From: Paracyclopina nana
Taxonomy: Eukaryota > Arthropoda > Copepoda > Cyclopoida > Cyclopettidae
Length of the DNA stretch: 64,000 nucleotides
Reading direction: 5' to 3'
Assembly (NCBI GenBank): GCA_019096065.1
Contig: JAGUCH010000001.1
Location: forward strand, 16,616,001 to 16,680,000
Made by a program: the position numbers and the translations under genes. The notes beneath the pieces are model-generated. The model was not told where the DNA came from, did not search any database, and saw only the letters and a program-made list of their open reading frames with translations. Below are positions 34,759-44,701 of this stretch, in pieces (the first letter of the stretch is position 1; each line of letters starts with the position of its first letter).

Positions 34759-35819
34759 ACTCGTTGTTTTCTCGCCCGTACCCCAATCGTTCTCCAACGC
34801 TAGAACCATGAAATGTGTAACTTGTTTAACCTATAATATATATCTATCTTGATTTCATTACCTTTCGCTTTTTGCTCACTGAACTCACTTTCGAATCTGA
34901 GATTTGTTTTGATTTTTTGTTTACAATCTGAACCAGTAAACAAGACCGACGCGAGATCTTTAAGGCAATTTACCAATTATATTGATCCATGTTTGAACGA
35001 CATTTTTCAAAGTTTGGTGACTTTTTGAACCGGACAGGCTTTTTTAGTATTTTTTCAGACATAATGATGAATTGAAGGTTCTTTGCCAGTTTGAGTTTAT
35101 AGCCTTATAAAGACTCATTAAGCAGACTAGGCGAGTCTCTTTTTAGGTTAATTAGATCCATTAAGGAAAAACCACGTGATTACGATCATCATGATGATTC
35201 TTCCCCGCTGGAATTTTCGAGCTTGAGGAGGAGTGAAACGCCGCCGATCATAATCAGCCCCACGACTACGAAACTGTGTGAAAATCTTGACATGCTCCAG
35301 GTGGATTTTTAAACCTCTCAACGCTGTGCAAGGCACTTTTAGTGAAATCTTCAGCTCTGCATGCTTAAAAACTCCCCTTTTCCCAGGAAAGAAGAAGAGC
35401 CTTTCCAATACAATTTTTTTAACTTTTCCAAAGAAAATTTTGAATTTTCCTAGGTATTGGAAAATTGTCCCTCAGGCCAGTGAAAAAATGATCGTTAGTT
35501 TCCTCCTCCTGTCATTGAGTTTTATATCCCCATGACCATGACATGAAATTGAGTGCTAGCATGCAATCTTCATCAAATATTGAGATTCTTGGACTTTTTG
35601 ACTATGTGAAATGACATGACAGACTTTTTACACACACATTTCAAATCCTAACCTGCCATAAACTTAGACAGTACCCAAATCAAGCAAAATATAGAGCACC
35701 ACCTATGATTTTCATGCTATTATTATATAGACAGAGTAATTCAAATGGGTACCAATGAGCTAGTATTTAAAATCATTTAATTTCTCTTATGCAGTAATTT
35801 AATAAATCTTTATTTTGGC
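34759..35819. other. Intergenic between Sox and the 7TM gene
   Basis: About 1.06 kb of AT-rich DNA holding the 3' flanks of two convergent genes. An AATAAA occurs on the minus strand near the end of this stretch (35800-35815). No further gene seen. Confidence 0.4.
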
Positions 35820-36920
35820 TCAGTGAAATGGATTCACAAATCTTCTAGCTCTCTTGTTGAAAACCAAGATCCAAGATGGTATAATTAATGTAGGAACAAC
35901 ATAGATAAGCACACAATTAGCCAGTCCAATAACACCTGAATGATTCAACATTTTAAGGTTCAACAGAGTCGCAGGAACCAGCAAACCAAACACAAAGATG
36001 GTCAGTATTGCCACTATGAAGGCACCATTGGCAACATCTTCATTTTTGGTATTGTTGTATTGGTTGGCTTCAGCTTGGCCAATTGTTGAGTTGGTAGTCA
36101 TTTTTTTAATACAATATGCTATGATTGAAAAGAGACCAAGTGCGCTCACAGAAAACAGGAAAATTGCCCTCCTGAAATGAAAAATTCATACAAATCAGTT
36201 CCAAAATTTTTTTACATAATAGGAAGCTGCAAAAAAAAATTGAAAAAGGCTTACATTTTGTAGTTTCGTGCATTAAGCTCACTCCCTGAAGATTGAGCCA
36301 CTTCAAAGCCAGACAAAATCTTGAAGTAGGAATGGCTATAGAAATCTTCAGTGATCCATTTGCAGGCAACAATACTCATAGCAAGCAAGTGATTCCAAAA
36401 TCCCAAGAGAACTGACCAAAAATCATCATCAATGCGGAGCATAACTGAAGACCTGTAGGCGTACAAAGACTTCAGGATGCAATTTTCGGCTATGGTTAGT
36501 ACGACCAGCACATTGAAAAAGTCCATAGAAGACATAGACAGCTTTGCACCAATGATACCTACAATTGATCCGTTAAACTTAACCTTTATAAGAAATAGAA
36601 AAAGTATTACCTAGTGGACCACAAGTCAGCCTGAACAACAAAAGAGGAAAAGTTATGAGATTAACCAGTATTTCGTTTGCCATCATATGGAACAGCAACT
36701 GGTTGTTGATGGTTCGTTTTAGGGAGTCCATACCATACTTTTCAAACTTCATCACTTGAAAAAGCATGGCATTTCCAATCATCTCTACGAGTACGAACAA
36801 TCCAAAGCCACTTAGGATCCTAGCTGATTTCCAAGCCTTGTCATCAATCAAGTCACTATTCCAGACAGAAAATGAATAGTTCATCTTGTTTTGAGGCTGA
36901 AACTTAACTGGCATTATCAT
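35820..36920 (-). CDS. Seven-transmembrane receptor-like protein
   Basis: Three exons (36611-36920, 36255-36558, 35820-36171) give 321 residues with about seven hydrophobic segments. The N-terminus has a possible glycosylation site (NYSFS). TM1 is ILSGFGLFVLVEMIGNAMLF. The end of TM7 (VVPTLIIPSWILVF, then NKRARRFVNPFH) recalls the NPxxY and helix-8 region of rhodopsin-like receptors. No DRY motif is evident at the end of TM3. It is topologically and in length like the two single-exon 7TM proteins at 49.0 and 50.9 kb, but sequence similarity is low. A lineage-specific chemosensory or orphan GPCR is the best guess; ligand unknown. Confidence 0.7.
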
Positions 36921-37339
36921 CAACTGAAATCTCTGTCAACTAAGAGCATCACATTTTTCATAGCCATGGCAACAATTCTCTTTAGGGTCAACTCATTTCA
37001 GTGATTTTCTATTTCCTTTATTGATTTCTCTACTTCTCTGCTATGAAATTCGAAAGCTACTCTTGTTTTTTTATGCTCTCCATTGTGGGCTATTTTGTAT
37101 TAACATACCAGTTTGACATCTATATTTTGAAAACGACCACTGAAACAATTAGAAAAATATTTGATGAATTTTAAAGCGAATTCGTCAATAAAAAACAAGT
37201 TGGTGGTTACGAGGCTATTTTGGCTATTTTATGATGTGCACATCGAGTAACGGTGACTTGGTAGCTGCGCAGCAAAAGAAAACAAACAACACAACATAAA
37301 ATCGTTTTTGTGTCAAATGAGCTGAGGCTAAAGAAAAAA
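36921..37339. promoter_or_regulatory. Divergent intergenic region, 7TM gene and cyclophilin G
   Basis: The 419 bp between two divergent start codons must contain both promoters and 5' leaders. No clear TATA box was seen on either strand. A short ATG-AGC-TGA frame at about 37317 precedes the cyclophilin start. Confidence 0.5.
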
Positions 37340-39015
37340 ATGGCAAAGAATCGCCCGCGCGTGTTTATGGATGTCACAGTGGGCAATATTCCGCTGGGCC
37401 GCATCGTTTTTGAGCTTTTTAGCGAAATTGCGCCGAAAACAGCGGAAAACTTTCGAGCTTTGTGCACCGGGGAAGCCGGCATTGGGAAAACGACCGAAAA
37501 GCCGCTGCATTACAAAGGCTGCCTCTTCCACCGAGCCGTGAAGAATTTCATGATTCAAGGCGGAGATTTTGTCAATTTTAACGGCACTGGTGGGGAATCT
37601 GTTTATGGTGGAACGTTTGAGGACGAGGACTTTGTTTTGAAGCATGACCGGCCATTTTTGCTGTCGATGGCCAACCGTGGCAAAAACACAAACGGCAGCC
37701 AATTTTTCATCACAACCGGACCGGCTCCGCATCTGGATGGCCTCCATGTGGTATTTGGTCAAGTAGTCTCGGGCAAAGAGGTCGTCCAGGAAATTGAGGA
37801 TCTAGACACCGACAAAAAAGATCGGCCGTTGCAAGTACGTAAATCTTGTCTTCTCTTATTTTTCAAAGCTTTCAGCTTGAGTGCAAACTGTTTTGCTAGT
37901 CTTCTTCTATTAGTTCTAATTGGGTAACTTGTGAATAACAGCTTGTCATTTCTTGTCCATGAGCATTTTTTTGTGAATTCTAGGATGCAAAGGTTGTCAA
38001 CTGTGGTGAACTCATAAAGAAAGTGAAGAAGAAAGAGTCCTCTTCTGAAGCTTCGTCGTCAAGTTCAAGCAGTGCAAGTGACTCAGAGACTTCAGAGGAA
38101 GAAAAACGGAAGAAGAAGAAAAAGAAGAAAGACAAGAAGAAGAAAAAGGCGAAAAAGTCCAAGAAGGGCAAGAGCGAAGATCGCGAAGAAGGCGAGCTTA
38201 AGGACAACTTCGAGCCTCATCCCTTGGCCACTGTGACCAAAATTGATCCGGAAGAAATCCCTGATGTTCCCTCCAACAAGTTTCTCCTCAGGGAAACTAG
38301 GGACAAAGAGGACAGCAAGGAGCATAGAAGGGACAAAGAGCGAGGAGGAAGAGACAGTCGTAAAAAGATCAAGGGCCGAGGCCGGATCACTTACAGACCC
38401 GACAAGATGCGATCCCGCTCCAGATCCAAGTCCAGATCTCGCACACCGCCCCATTGGAGGGCTGAGAAGCGCAAGACCATCAGTCTGTCTGAGTACGAGC
38501 AATTGAAAAAGGAGAAACAGCGAAAGCTGGAGGAAATTGAGCGAAGAGCTGAAGAGCGGAGAAAAAGGCACGAAGAAAATGAGCGAAAGGCCAAAGAGAA
38601 GCTATTAGAAGAAGAGATTATCCGGAAGAGGGAGGAAGAAAGGAAGAAGAAGGAAGAACAGCAGAAATTGCTTGAGGCTGAACTGGCCAAGGAAAGGGAA
38701 CGGATTCGGCAATTGCAGAAGGAGCAAAAATTGCAGGTTTTGGACTACGAAAAGTTGGACTACGAGGATGAAGCTGACGAAAACAAGTCTCCTTCCCCAC
38801 CCAAAACACGTGGCATAATTTCCAGCTCGCCTTCACCGATCAAATCTCGATCCAGATCCAGGTCCAAGTCGACTGACAAGTATCGCAGGAAACGGAGGCA
38901 TTCGAGCTCGAGCTCTTCCGGATCTTCGTCATCCGGAGGACGCTCTAGAAACAATCGACGAAAGCAAAGAAGCATTTCAAGATCACCTCGAAGAGACCAA
39001 CGCAGGCGCAGATGA
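37340..39015 (+). CDS. PPIG: Cyclophilin G-type peptidyl-prolyl isomerase with RS domain
   Basis: Two exons, 37340-37834 and 37984-39015, encode 508 residues. The cyclophilin domain fills residues 1-175: [16 protein letters not shown] carries the catalytic Arg, Phe, Met and Gln, and NGSQFFITT the next pocket Phe. The Trp that contacts cyclosporin A in cyclophilin A is replaced by His ([12 protein letters not shown]), as in PPIG. After it come an acidic/serine stretch, a Lys-rich run, a long charged coiled coil (about residues 330-410) and RS dipeptides ([10 protein letters not shown]). PPIG works in nuclear speckles, linked to splicing and RNA polymerase II. The single phase-0 intron lies exactly at the end of the catalytic domain. 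The 3' end is partly duplicated downstream at 39424. Confidence 0.95.
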
Positions 39016-40084
39016 ATTATTATGAGTTATTTGAACCATGATTGTACAATGATCACTTGTGAATACAGTTTGTTGTCGATGCTTGAAAAACACTTCGCGT
39101 CGGTTTCTCTCAGGAAAAGAGCATTAATTGAAAAACTTGCGCGTTAATTTGCTAGCTTTTCAGAAGCTCTTCCTCTAAATTGCTTTCCATTCAACATCTG
39201 ATGGCCAACATTTACCAAAGAAGATAAAGGTGAACCTTGCCCACTACATCTAGTAATTTTTGTAAGAGGCCTTTTTTAAGGTCTAGTTAGTATTTATGAT
39301 GAACAAATTAAAAAATTACTAAAAGTTAGGATCAAAATTGGAAATGCTAGCAATACTTATAACAGTACATTAAATTAAGTGAAGACAAAAATGAAGAAAG
39401 TATTAATAAATCGTATTTGTCTAACCAAACGCAGGTAAATTGTGCGTTATGTGAACCTTGATTGTGCAATGATCAGTTGTGAAAACAGTTTGTTGCTAAT
39501 GCTCGTAAAACACTCGGAGAAAGTTTCTTAGATGAAAAGAGGATCAATTGAAAAACTTGGTAGGCAATTCTCGAGCTTTTCAAGGAGGATCTTCTGCTCA
39601 ATAGGTAAAAGCAACTTTTTGCGCAACTTTCAAAAGGTACGAAAAAGTCAAGGTAACTAGATGTTGTTGCAAAAAAGGCGTGGGACATATTTTGGTGGTG
39701 TTATGACAAGGCAAAGGAAACGTGAAGAGGGAAACAAGGGAGCCTTCCTTCGCAGAGGAAGCAAAAATCCCTGTATACATTCTTTGCAGAATACCTTTTA
39801 CGCTATACCGTAGAAGTAAAACGTGGCTTTCCTCGTGACCTAAATCAACAACAATAACTTATGGTACATTGCAAGCACCTTTTTCCACACTTTGCATACT
39901 TCTGCTAAAATCCCCCATTTTTTCCAAACACTAGGTGAATATTTATTACTGATAGTGTTTTAAAGCAAATCATATTTTTTTTAAAAATTGAGAATTTGCT
40001 CCCTCTGTGCAAGTGTCTGGAAAGGCCACTATGCACAGTTAATACAGTATTTCACCCCCTAGCGAAGCTGCACTACTCAAGGGC
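39016..40084. repeat. Duplicated 3' flank of PPIG, two direct copies
   Basis: About 180 bp starting in the last PPIG codons (about 38994-39180, with CAACGCAGG, GATTGTACAATGATCA and AGTTTGTTG) is repeated at 39424-39604 (CAAACGCAGG, GATTGTGCAATGATCA, AGTTTGTTG) with roughly 20 percent divergence. The second copy is too short to code. The rest of this interval shows no gene. Confidence 0.7.
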
Positions 40085-40747
40085 ATGGACGTTTCGCAAA
40101 TTCATTTAAAACTTCAAGATTTGGAGATGAAAAGAGGCAGAATTGTGGAGAGGCAAGATACAATCGACAATCTTGCTTTGGACACCTTGTTCAAAATGGA
40201 AAAGCTACTTGCCAAAATGAGGGCTGTGCAAAATTTGGCCAACACAGCAGAAGCTTCAGAGCAGGAGAGCAACGAAATGGGTAATTTTGCTAAGTGCACC
40301 ATCATGATATTCTCACACCCTATACTTTCTCACCGTACTCTTAATGTGGTGTTCATCTACTTTTAATATGAGGCATCTGGAGGGCTATATGAGAAATTGT
40401 AAAAGTTATTTTTTTAGATTTTGATTTATGAAAACAAAGTGAATGATGATTTGAAATTCTCATTATGAAAATGTGGACCTCAGATTTCACTCCACAGATT
40501 GCTTTGGAAATACTTAAAAAAACCAGCAGTTTCAAGGATTATGAGCATCTTTAGAAAGTAAAGCTTCAGCATCATGACAGATGAACGTCACATTAGCCTT
40601 TGTTGCTTTCAACCCCTTTTGTATGCAGACCTAGGGCAAGATTTGAATTTCGATGAGAATTGCATGGAATGTTTGCGGGCAAAAGAGGAGCAAGAGTTGA
40701 AAATGAGTAATGCAGAAAACAATTCAGACCACCTGGAACCTAATTAA
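40085..40747 (+). CDS. Small coiled-coil protein, unknown function
   Basis: Two exons, 40085-40280 and 40629-40747, give 104 residues; the splice GAAATGG|GTAATT to TGCAG|ACC keeps the frame. Residues 1-55 form a heptad-rich helix (QIHLKLQDLEMKRGRIVERQ, TLFKMEKLLAKMRAVQNLA). The second part is acidic with CMECLRAKEEQE. No signal peptide or membrane segment. The size and helix recall small subunits of coiled-coil complexes, but no family is recognised and none is assigned. Confidence rests on the clean splice and the composition. Confidence 0.55.
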
Positions 40748-40823
40748 TTCAATAGTATCAGTATATTCATTTGATGTCAAAGATAACATAAAAATAAATA
40801 TTTTATACCATGATGAATAATTT

Positions 40824-41186
40824 TCAAAAGAAACCAAACACCATACCAACTGAGGCACTGACAGTGATGATGAGGACAGCAAATCCACTCAATAAAAGGA
40901 CAGTGAAACACTTTTCCTCCTGCGGATCATCCTTGTTGAGGTCGTAACTGCTTGGCATCAGCACAATTGTTGGCTCAGTGGTTGGTGGTTCAAATGCACT
41001 GGTGTACAAATAAGTGGCATTGGTCCCTATTGTCGTGAAACTGGCAGCATTAGCCCCACCAGACATCATGTACCTTCTGGCCTCCATTTCCAATTGGGTT
41101 CCCACTGACACTGAGGCATTAGGGAAAAAGTGGAACTGACCCCAAATTGGAGAATCCGAATTTTTGTCATTGTTGAGGCTGGGCAT
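40824..41186 (-). CDS. Small single-pass membrane protein, unknown
   Basis: The coding part is one exon of 120 residues starting at MPSLNNDKNSDSPIWGQ; a TTCTTCCAG acceptor lies three bases before the ATG, and a GTAAGT donor at about 41250-41256 marks a probable 5' non-coding exon. Two N-glycosylation sites (NAS, NAT) sit in the first 80 residues, followed by a hydrophobic segment at the C-terminal end (CFTVLLLSGFAVLIITVSAS), which gives a C-terminally anchored or type II-like topology. The family is not recognised. The upstream region is the left arm of the large inverted-repeat and 11-mer structure. Confidence 0.55.
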   Translation of the reverse strand: MPSLNNDKNSDSPIWGQFHFFPNASVSVGTQLEMEARRYMMSGGANAASFTTIGTNATYLYTSAFEPPTTEPTIVLMPSSYDLNKDDPQEEKCFTVLLLSGFAVLIITVSASVGMVFGFF

Positions 41187-41309
41187 GCTCTGGAAGAAAA
41201 ACAGGGCTCTTTTTTTAACATAAACACGAAAAAGTGCCAATTAAAGGAACTACTTACACGTATTAGCTACCAGACTGCCTTTAAGTAATTGCTTTCCTAT
41301 GCTCTGAGC

Positions 41310-41510
41310 ACATAAATATAGCTTAGAAGTAGTGGCCTACACGCTCAATAATGATAGGCGTGCAAGGAACCCAACATGATTAAAAGAAGGTAGCATATAC
41401 AGCATAGCGTGTGATGTAACCTCAATATTGGCAGGCTATAAGAAAAGTCCTCATTCTCAGTTAAGTCCCATTTGAGTCCAAAGCCAAAGTTGAGTCGCAG
41501 TTGAGTCGCA
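41310..41510 (+). repeat. Left inverted arm flanking the 11-mer array
   Basis: This 200-bp arm starts CACATAAATATAGCTTAGAA and ends with GTTGAGTCGCA units. Its reverse complement recurs at 42604-42803 with a single base difference (GCATAGCG versus GCATAGAG) and one fewer 11-mer. On the minus strand it carries TATATTTATG, a possible TATA element for the membrane-protein gene at 41186. Confidence 0.9.
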
Positions 41511-42605
41511 GTTGAGTCTCAGTTGAGTCTCAGTTGAGTCTCAGTTGAGTCTCAGTTGAGTCTCAGTTGAGTCTCAGTTGAGTCTCAGTTGAGTCTCAGT
41601 TGAGTCTCAGTTGAGTCTCAGTTGAGTCTCAGTTGAGTCTCAGTTGAGTCTCAGTTGAGTCTCAGTTGAGTCTCAGTTGAGTCTCAGTTGAGTCTCAGTT
41701 GAGTCTCAGTTGAGTCTCAGTTGAGTCTCAGTTGAGTCTCAGTTGAGTCTCAGTTGAGTCTCAGTTGAGTCTCAGTTGAGTCTCAGTTGAGTCTCAGTTG
41801 AGTCTCAGTTGAGTCTCAGTTGAGTCTCAGTTGAGTCTCAGTTGAGTCTCAGTTGAGTCTCAGTTGAGTCTCAGTTGAGTCTCAGTTGAGTCTCAGTTGA
41901 GTCTCAGTTGAGTCTCAGTTGAGTCTCAGTTGAGTCTCAGTTGAGTCTCAGTTGAGTCTCAGTTGAGTCTCAGTTGAGTCTCAGTTGAGTCTCAGTTGAG
42001 TCTCAGTTGAGTCTCAGTTGAGTCTCAGTTGAGTCTCAGTTGAGTCTCAGTTGAGTCTCAGTTGAGTCTCAGTTGAGTCTCAGTTGAGTCTCAGTTGAGT
42101 CTCAGTTGAGTCTCAGTTGAGTCTCAGTTGAGTCTCAGTTGAGTCTCAGTTGAGTCTCAGTTGAGTCTCAGTTGAGTCTCAGTTGAGTCTCAGTTGAGTC
42201 TCAGTTGAGTCTCAGTTGAGTCTCAGTTGAGTCTCAGTTGAGTCTCAGTTGAGTCTCAGTTGAGTCTCAGTTGAGTCTCAGTTGAGTCTCAGTTGAGTCT
42301 CAGTTGAGTCTCAGTTGAGTCTCAGTTGAGTCTCAGTTGAGTCTCAGTTGAGTCTCAGTTGAGTCTCAGTTGAGTCTCAGTTGAGTCTCAGTTGAGTCTC
42401 AGTTGAGTCTCAGTTGAGTCTCAGTTGAGTCTCAGTTGAGTCTCAGTTGAGTCTCAGTTGAGTCTCAGTTGAGTCTCAGTTGAGTCTCAGTTGAGTCTCA
42501 GTTGAGTCTCAGTTGAGTCTCAGTTGAGTCTCAGTTGAGTCTCAGTTGAGTCTCAGTTGAGTCTCAGTTGAGTCTCAGTTGAGTCTCAGTTGAGTCTCAG
42601 TTGAG
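41489..42605 (+). repeat. Tandem array of about 100 copies of the 11-mer TTGAGTCTCAG
   Basis: The unit TTGAGTCTCAG repeats with no visible change from about 41511 to 42605, always in the same orientation; two GAGTCGC variants mark the left edge. Each unit contains TGAG-T-CTCA, a palindrome with a one-base centre. Because 11 is not a multiple of three, each frame meets a TGA stop every 33 bp, so it is not coding. Confidence 0.97.
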
Positions 42606-42803
42606 ACTCAACTGCGACTCAACTTTGGCTTTGGACTCAAATGGGACTTAACTGAGAATGAGGACTTTTCTTATAGCCTGCCAATATTGAGGTTACATCA
42701 CACTCTATGCTGTATATGCTACCTTCTTTTAATCATGTTGGGTTCCTTGCACGCCTATCATTATTGAGCGTGTAGGCCACTACTTCTAAGCTATATTTAT
42801 GTG
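42604..42803 (-). repeat. Right inverted arm, near-identical to the left arm
   Basis: The sequence from GACTCAACTGCGACTCAAC to TATATTTATGTG is the reverse complement of 41310-41510. The high identity indicates recent origin, gene conversion or an assembly fold-back. Confidence 0.9.
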
Positions 42804-42935
42804 TCTCAGTTGAGTCTCAGTTGAGTCTCAGTTGAGTCTCAGTTGAGTCTCAGCTGAGTCTCAGTTGAGTCTCTGCTGAGTCTCTGCTGAGTCTTTGCTG
42901 AGTCTCAGTTGAGTCTCAGTTGAGTTTCAATTAAT
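42803..42935 (+). repeat. Second, diverged 11-mer array outside the right arm
   Basis: About twelve units of TCTCAGTTGAG with changes such as CAGCTGAG, TCTGCTGAG and TTTGCTGAG. It is older or less homogenised than the main array and lies just beyond the right arm. Confidence 0.85.
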
Positions 42936-44005
42936 TTTTCTGAATGAAAAAATAAAGAAATGGAGTTTGCTAATATCCTACATAACATCAAATTTGCTCT
43001 TCCCCTTGAGTGTAATATCATAGAATTTACTTGAAGTCGGCAGCCAATTTTCTCAAGATGCTCTGAGCATCAGCAGAATACCATTTGAGGTCTACGTGGT
43101 AGATCATTGATGGATTTTTGAAGGAAGTAATGCCATGTCAAAGCTTGAGTTATGGCTTGTCTGAAAATGCTATAGAACAGCACAGCCATGGCAAATGCTA
43201 TCTTTCTCATTTTTATACCTCACAATATAAACAGAGATGGATGTAAAGATTTGGGCTATGGATAAATGTTGAGTATCAATGCCATAATGATGAGAAGGAA
43301 TAAGCTCTTTTGAGCTAAGATGAGAAAAGGTCTGAAAACATAAATGAAATAAGCCCCAAGCAATCTGGAAATGGTTGGCAAACAAAGGTGATTTGAGAGC
43401 ACTTTCAAAAAGAGGATGGTTGTTTCAGTGGATCCCATTTCAAAGCCAAATACTGAGGTAGTATTTTTTGGAAGGGAAGAGTAAAAGGTGAAATGGGCAA
43501 ACTTTCAGTCTTGCTAATGCTCACTTTGACCCAAGTTTCTCACGCAAAATGGTTGCATAGCATGAGGGAGGCATTTCTCAGTAAGCAGCACTTTTGTGGT
43601 GCTCATCTACAAGTTGATCCAGAATTATTGATGCTATTTTGCCTTTTTTCAGCAAATGTTTTCAACTTTATGCTCAGCAACATACCAAAGGCAACAAAAC
43701 ATTGTATGAGAAATTCATTGGCACCTTTTAAAATTGTTTTTATCCAATGCAAATGAAATTGTCCATCAAAGAAATTCTTCCTATTCACAAAATTCTTTAT
43801 TATTGAAGACGGTGCACCTCTACCTTAAAAGCACTGTTTTACTTGGCACACACTGTACTCGATATCCAAGTAGGAAACAAGGTATATGAGGAAAAAAATG
43901 TCTTCTACTACATCCAGAAGAGACCCAAAATGTATGAAGCAGGAGAGAAATAAAGAATTCCTCTCTCATTCCAACCATTATTTGTTCAAAGGCCACAATG
44001 CACAA
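42936..44005. other. Intergenic with unresolved minus-strand coding hints
   Basis: The minus strand shows short conceptual exons that could be real, such as one ending YSADAQSILRKLAADFK (stop near 43029) and one reading LSSKELIPSHHYGIDTQHL (about 43250-43320). A frame at 43820-44005 follows a plausible acceptor. They may belong to the gene at 44.0-44.7 kb or to another gene, but no single model could be fixed. Confidence 0.3.
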
Positions 44006-44701
44006 CTATACACAAACAAGAATAGTGGTATCATTACAAATGGGCACTTTTTCCAATCTACTACAGACCAGAGCTTTTTCATGTAAGTTAGTGCCTCCAA
44101 AATTGCTTACATGAACTGACTTTTTGTTGACTCCATTTTCCCCAGGCTTTTTGGAGAATAATGGAGGGCTGGAAATGGCATCACAACTGGCAGCCTTTTG
44201 GCAGGAATCCACCATCAAAGTGTTGCATTTTGGATTGTTATTTTGGTTTGATGATGCAAGGTTGGCTGCCAATTGCTCAATCAGCTGCTCATTACAAGCT
44301 GAGAGCCTTCTTGTGCTTCTCATGTTTCTTGGCAGGTCAGTTCTGCTGAGCAGCAGCAAATTTTGCTGACCCTTCTCAGCATTGTCTTGTCCCCCCTCCT
44401 CCTCTTCTTCAGGATAAGACTCAGTTGACTGAGTGGCTATTATCAAAGGGGTTTTTTGCTGATCCCTTTTCTTCCTCATGGCAAATCTCTGAATTTGTGG
44501 CTTGGTAGGGGACTGAGTCAGGTAATCTACTGAGTTGTAGCTGCTGAGTTTTGAGGTCAGTGTTGGCTGAGATGATAAGGTCACAGGCCTTGCTGGCTGA
44601 GATTCTTCCAAGGCTGCTGAGCCACCCAGCCTTATAACAACCAGTTCCTCATCAGACAAGAAACTGCCCCCAGAAATTCGGTTGTTTGTGTTGTAAGCCA
44701 T
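44006..44701 (-). CDS. Ser/Gln-rich protein of unknown function, 3' end unresolved
   Basis: The reading starts MAYNTNNRISGGSF at 44701 and stays open for 231 codons. A strong donor (CAT|GTAAGC, at 44105-44110) falls after residue 197 (NGVNKKSVH), so the true protein probably continues in a downstream exon and the last 34 codons may be intron. The sequence is polar and mostly disordered, with an acidic run (YPEEEEEGGQ), basic patches (RFAMRKKRDQQK, RNMRSTRRLS) and no signal peptide or membrane segment. No domain recognised. Confidence 0.5.
   Translation of the reverse strand: MAYNTNNRISGGSFLSDEELVVIRLGGSAALEESQPARPVTLSSQPTLTSKLSSYNSVDYLTQSPTKPQIQRFAMRKKRDQQKTPLIIATQSTESYPEEEEEGGQDNAEKGQQNLLLLSRTDLPRNMRSTRRLSACNEQLIEQLAANLASSNQNNNPKCNTLMVDSCQKAASCDAISSPPLFSKKPGENGVNKKSVHVSNFGGTNLHEKALVCSRLEKVPICNDTTILVCV

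Noticed and set aside
38092-38690. Leu/Phe-rich antisense frames
   Set aside because: They mirror the Lys/Glu-rich coding sequence of PPIG.
41489-42605. CRISPR-like regular array
   Set aside because: Units are 11 bp with no spacers, and the surrounding genes are spliced and eukaryotic.
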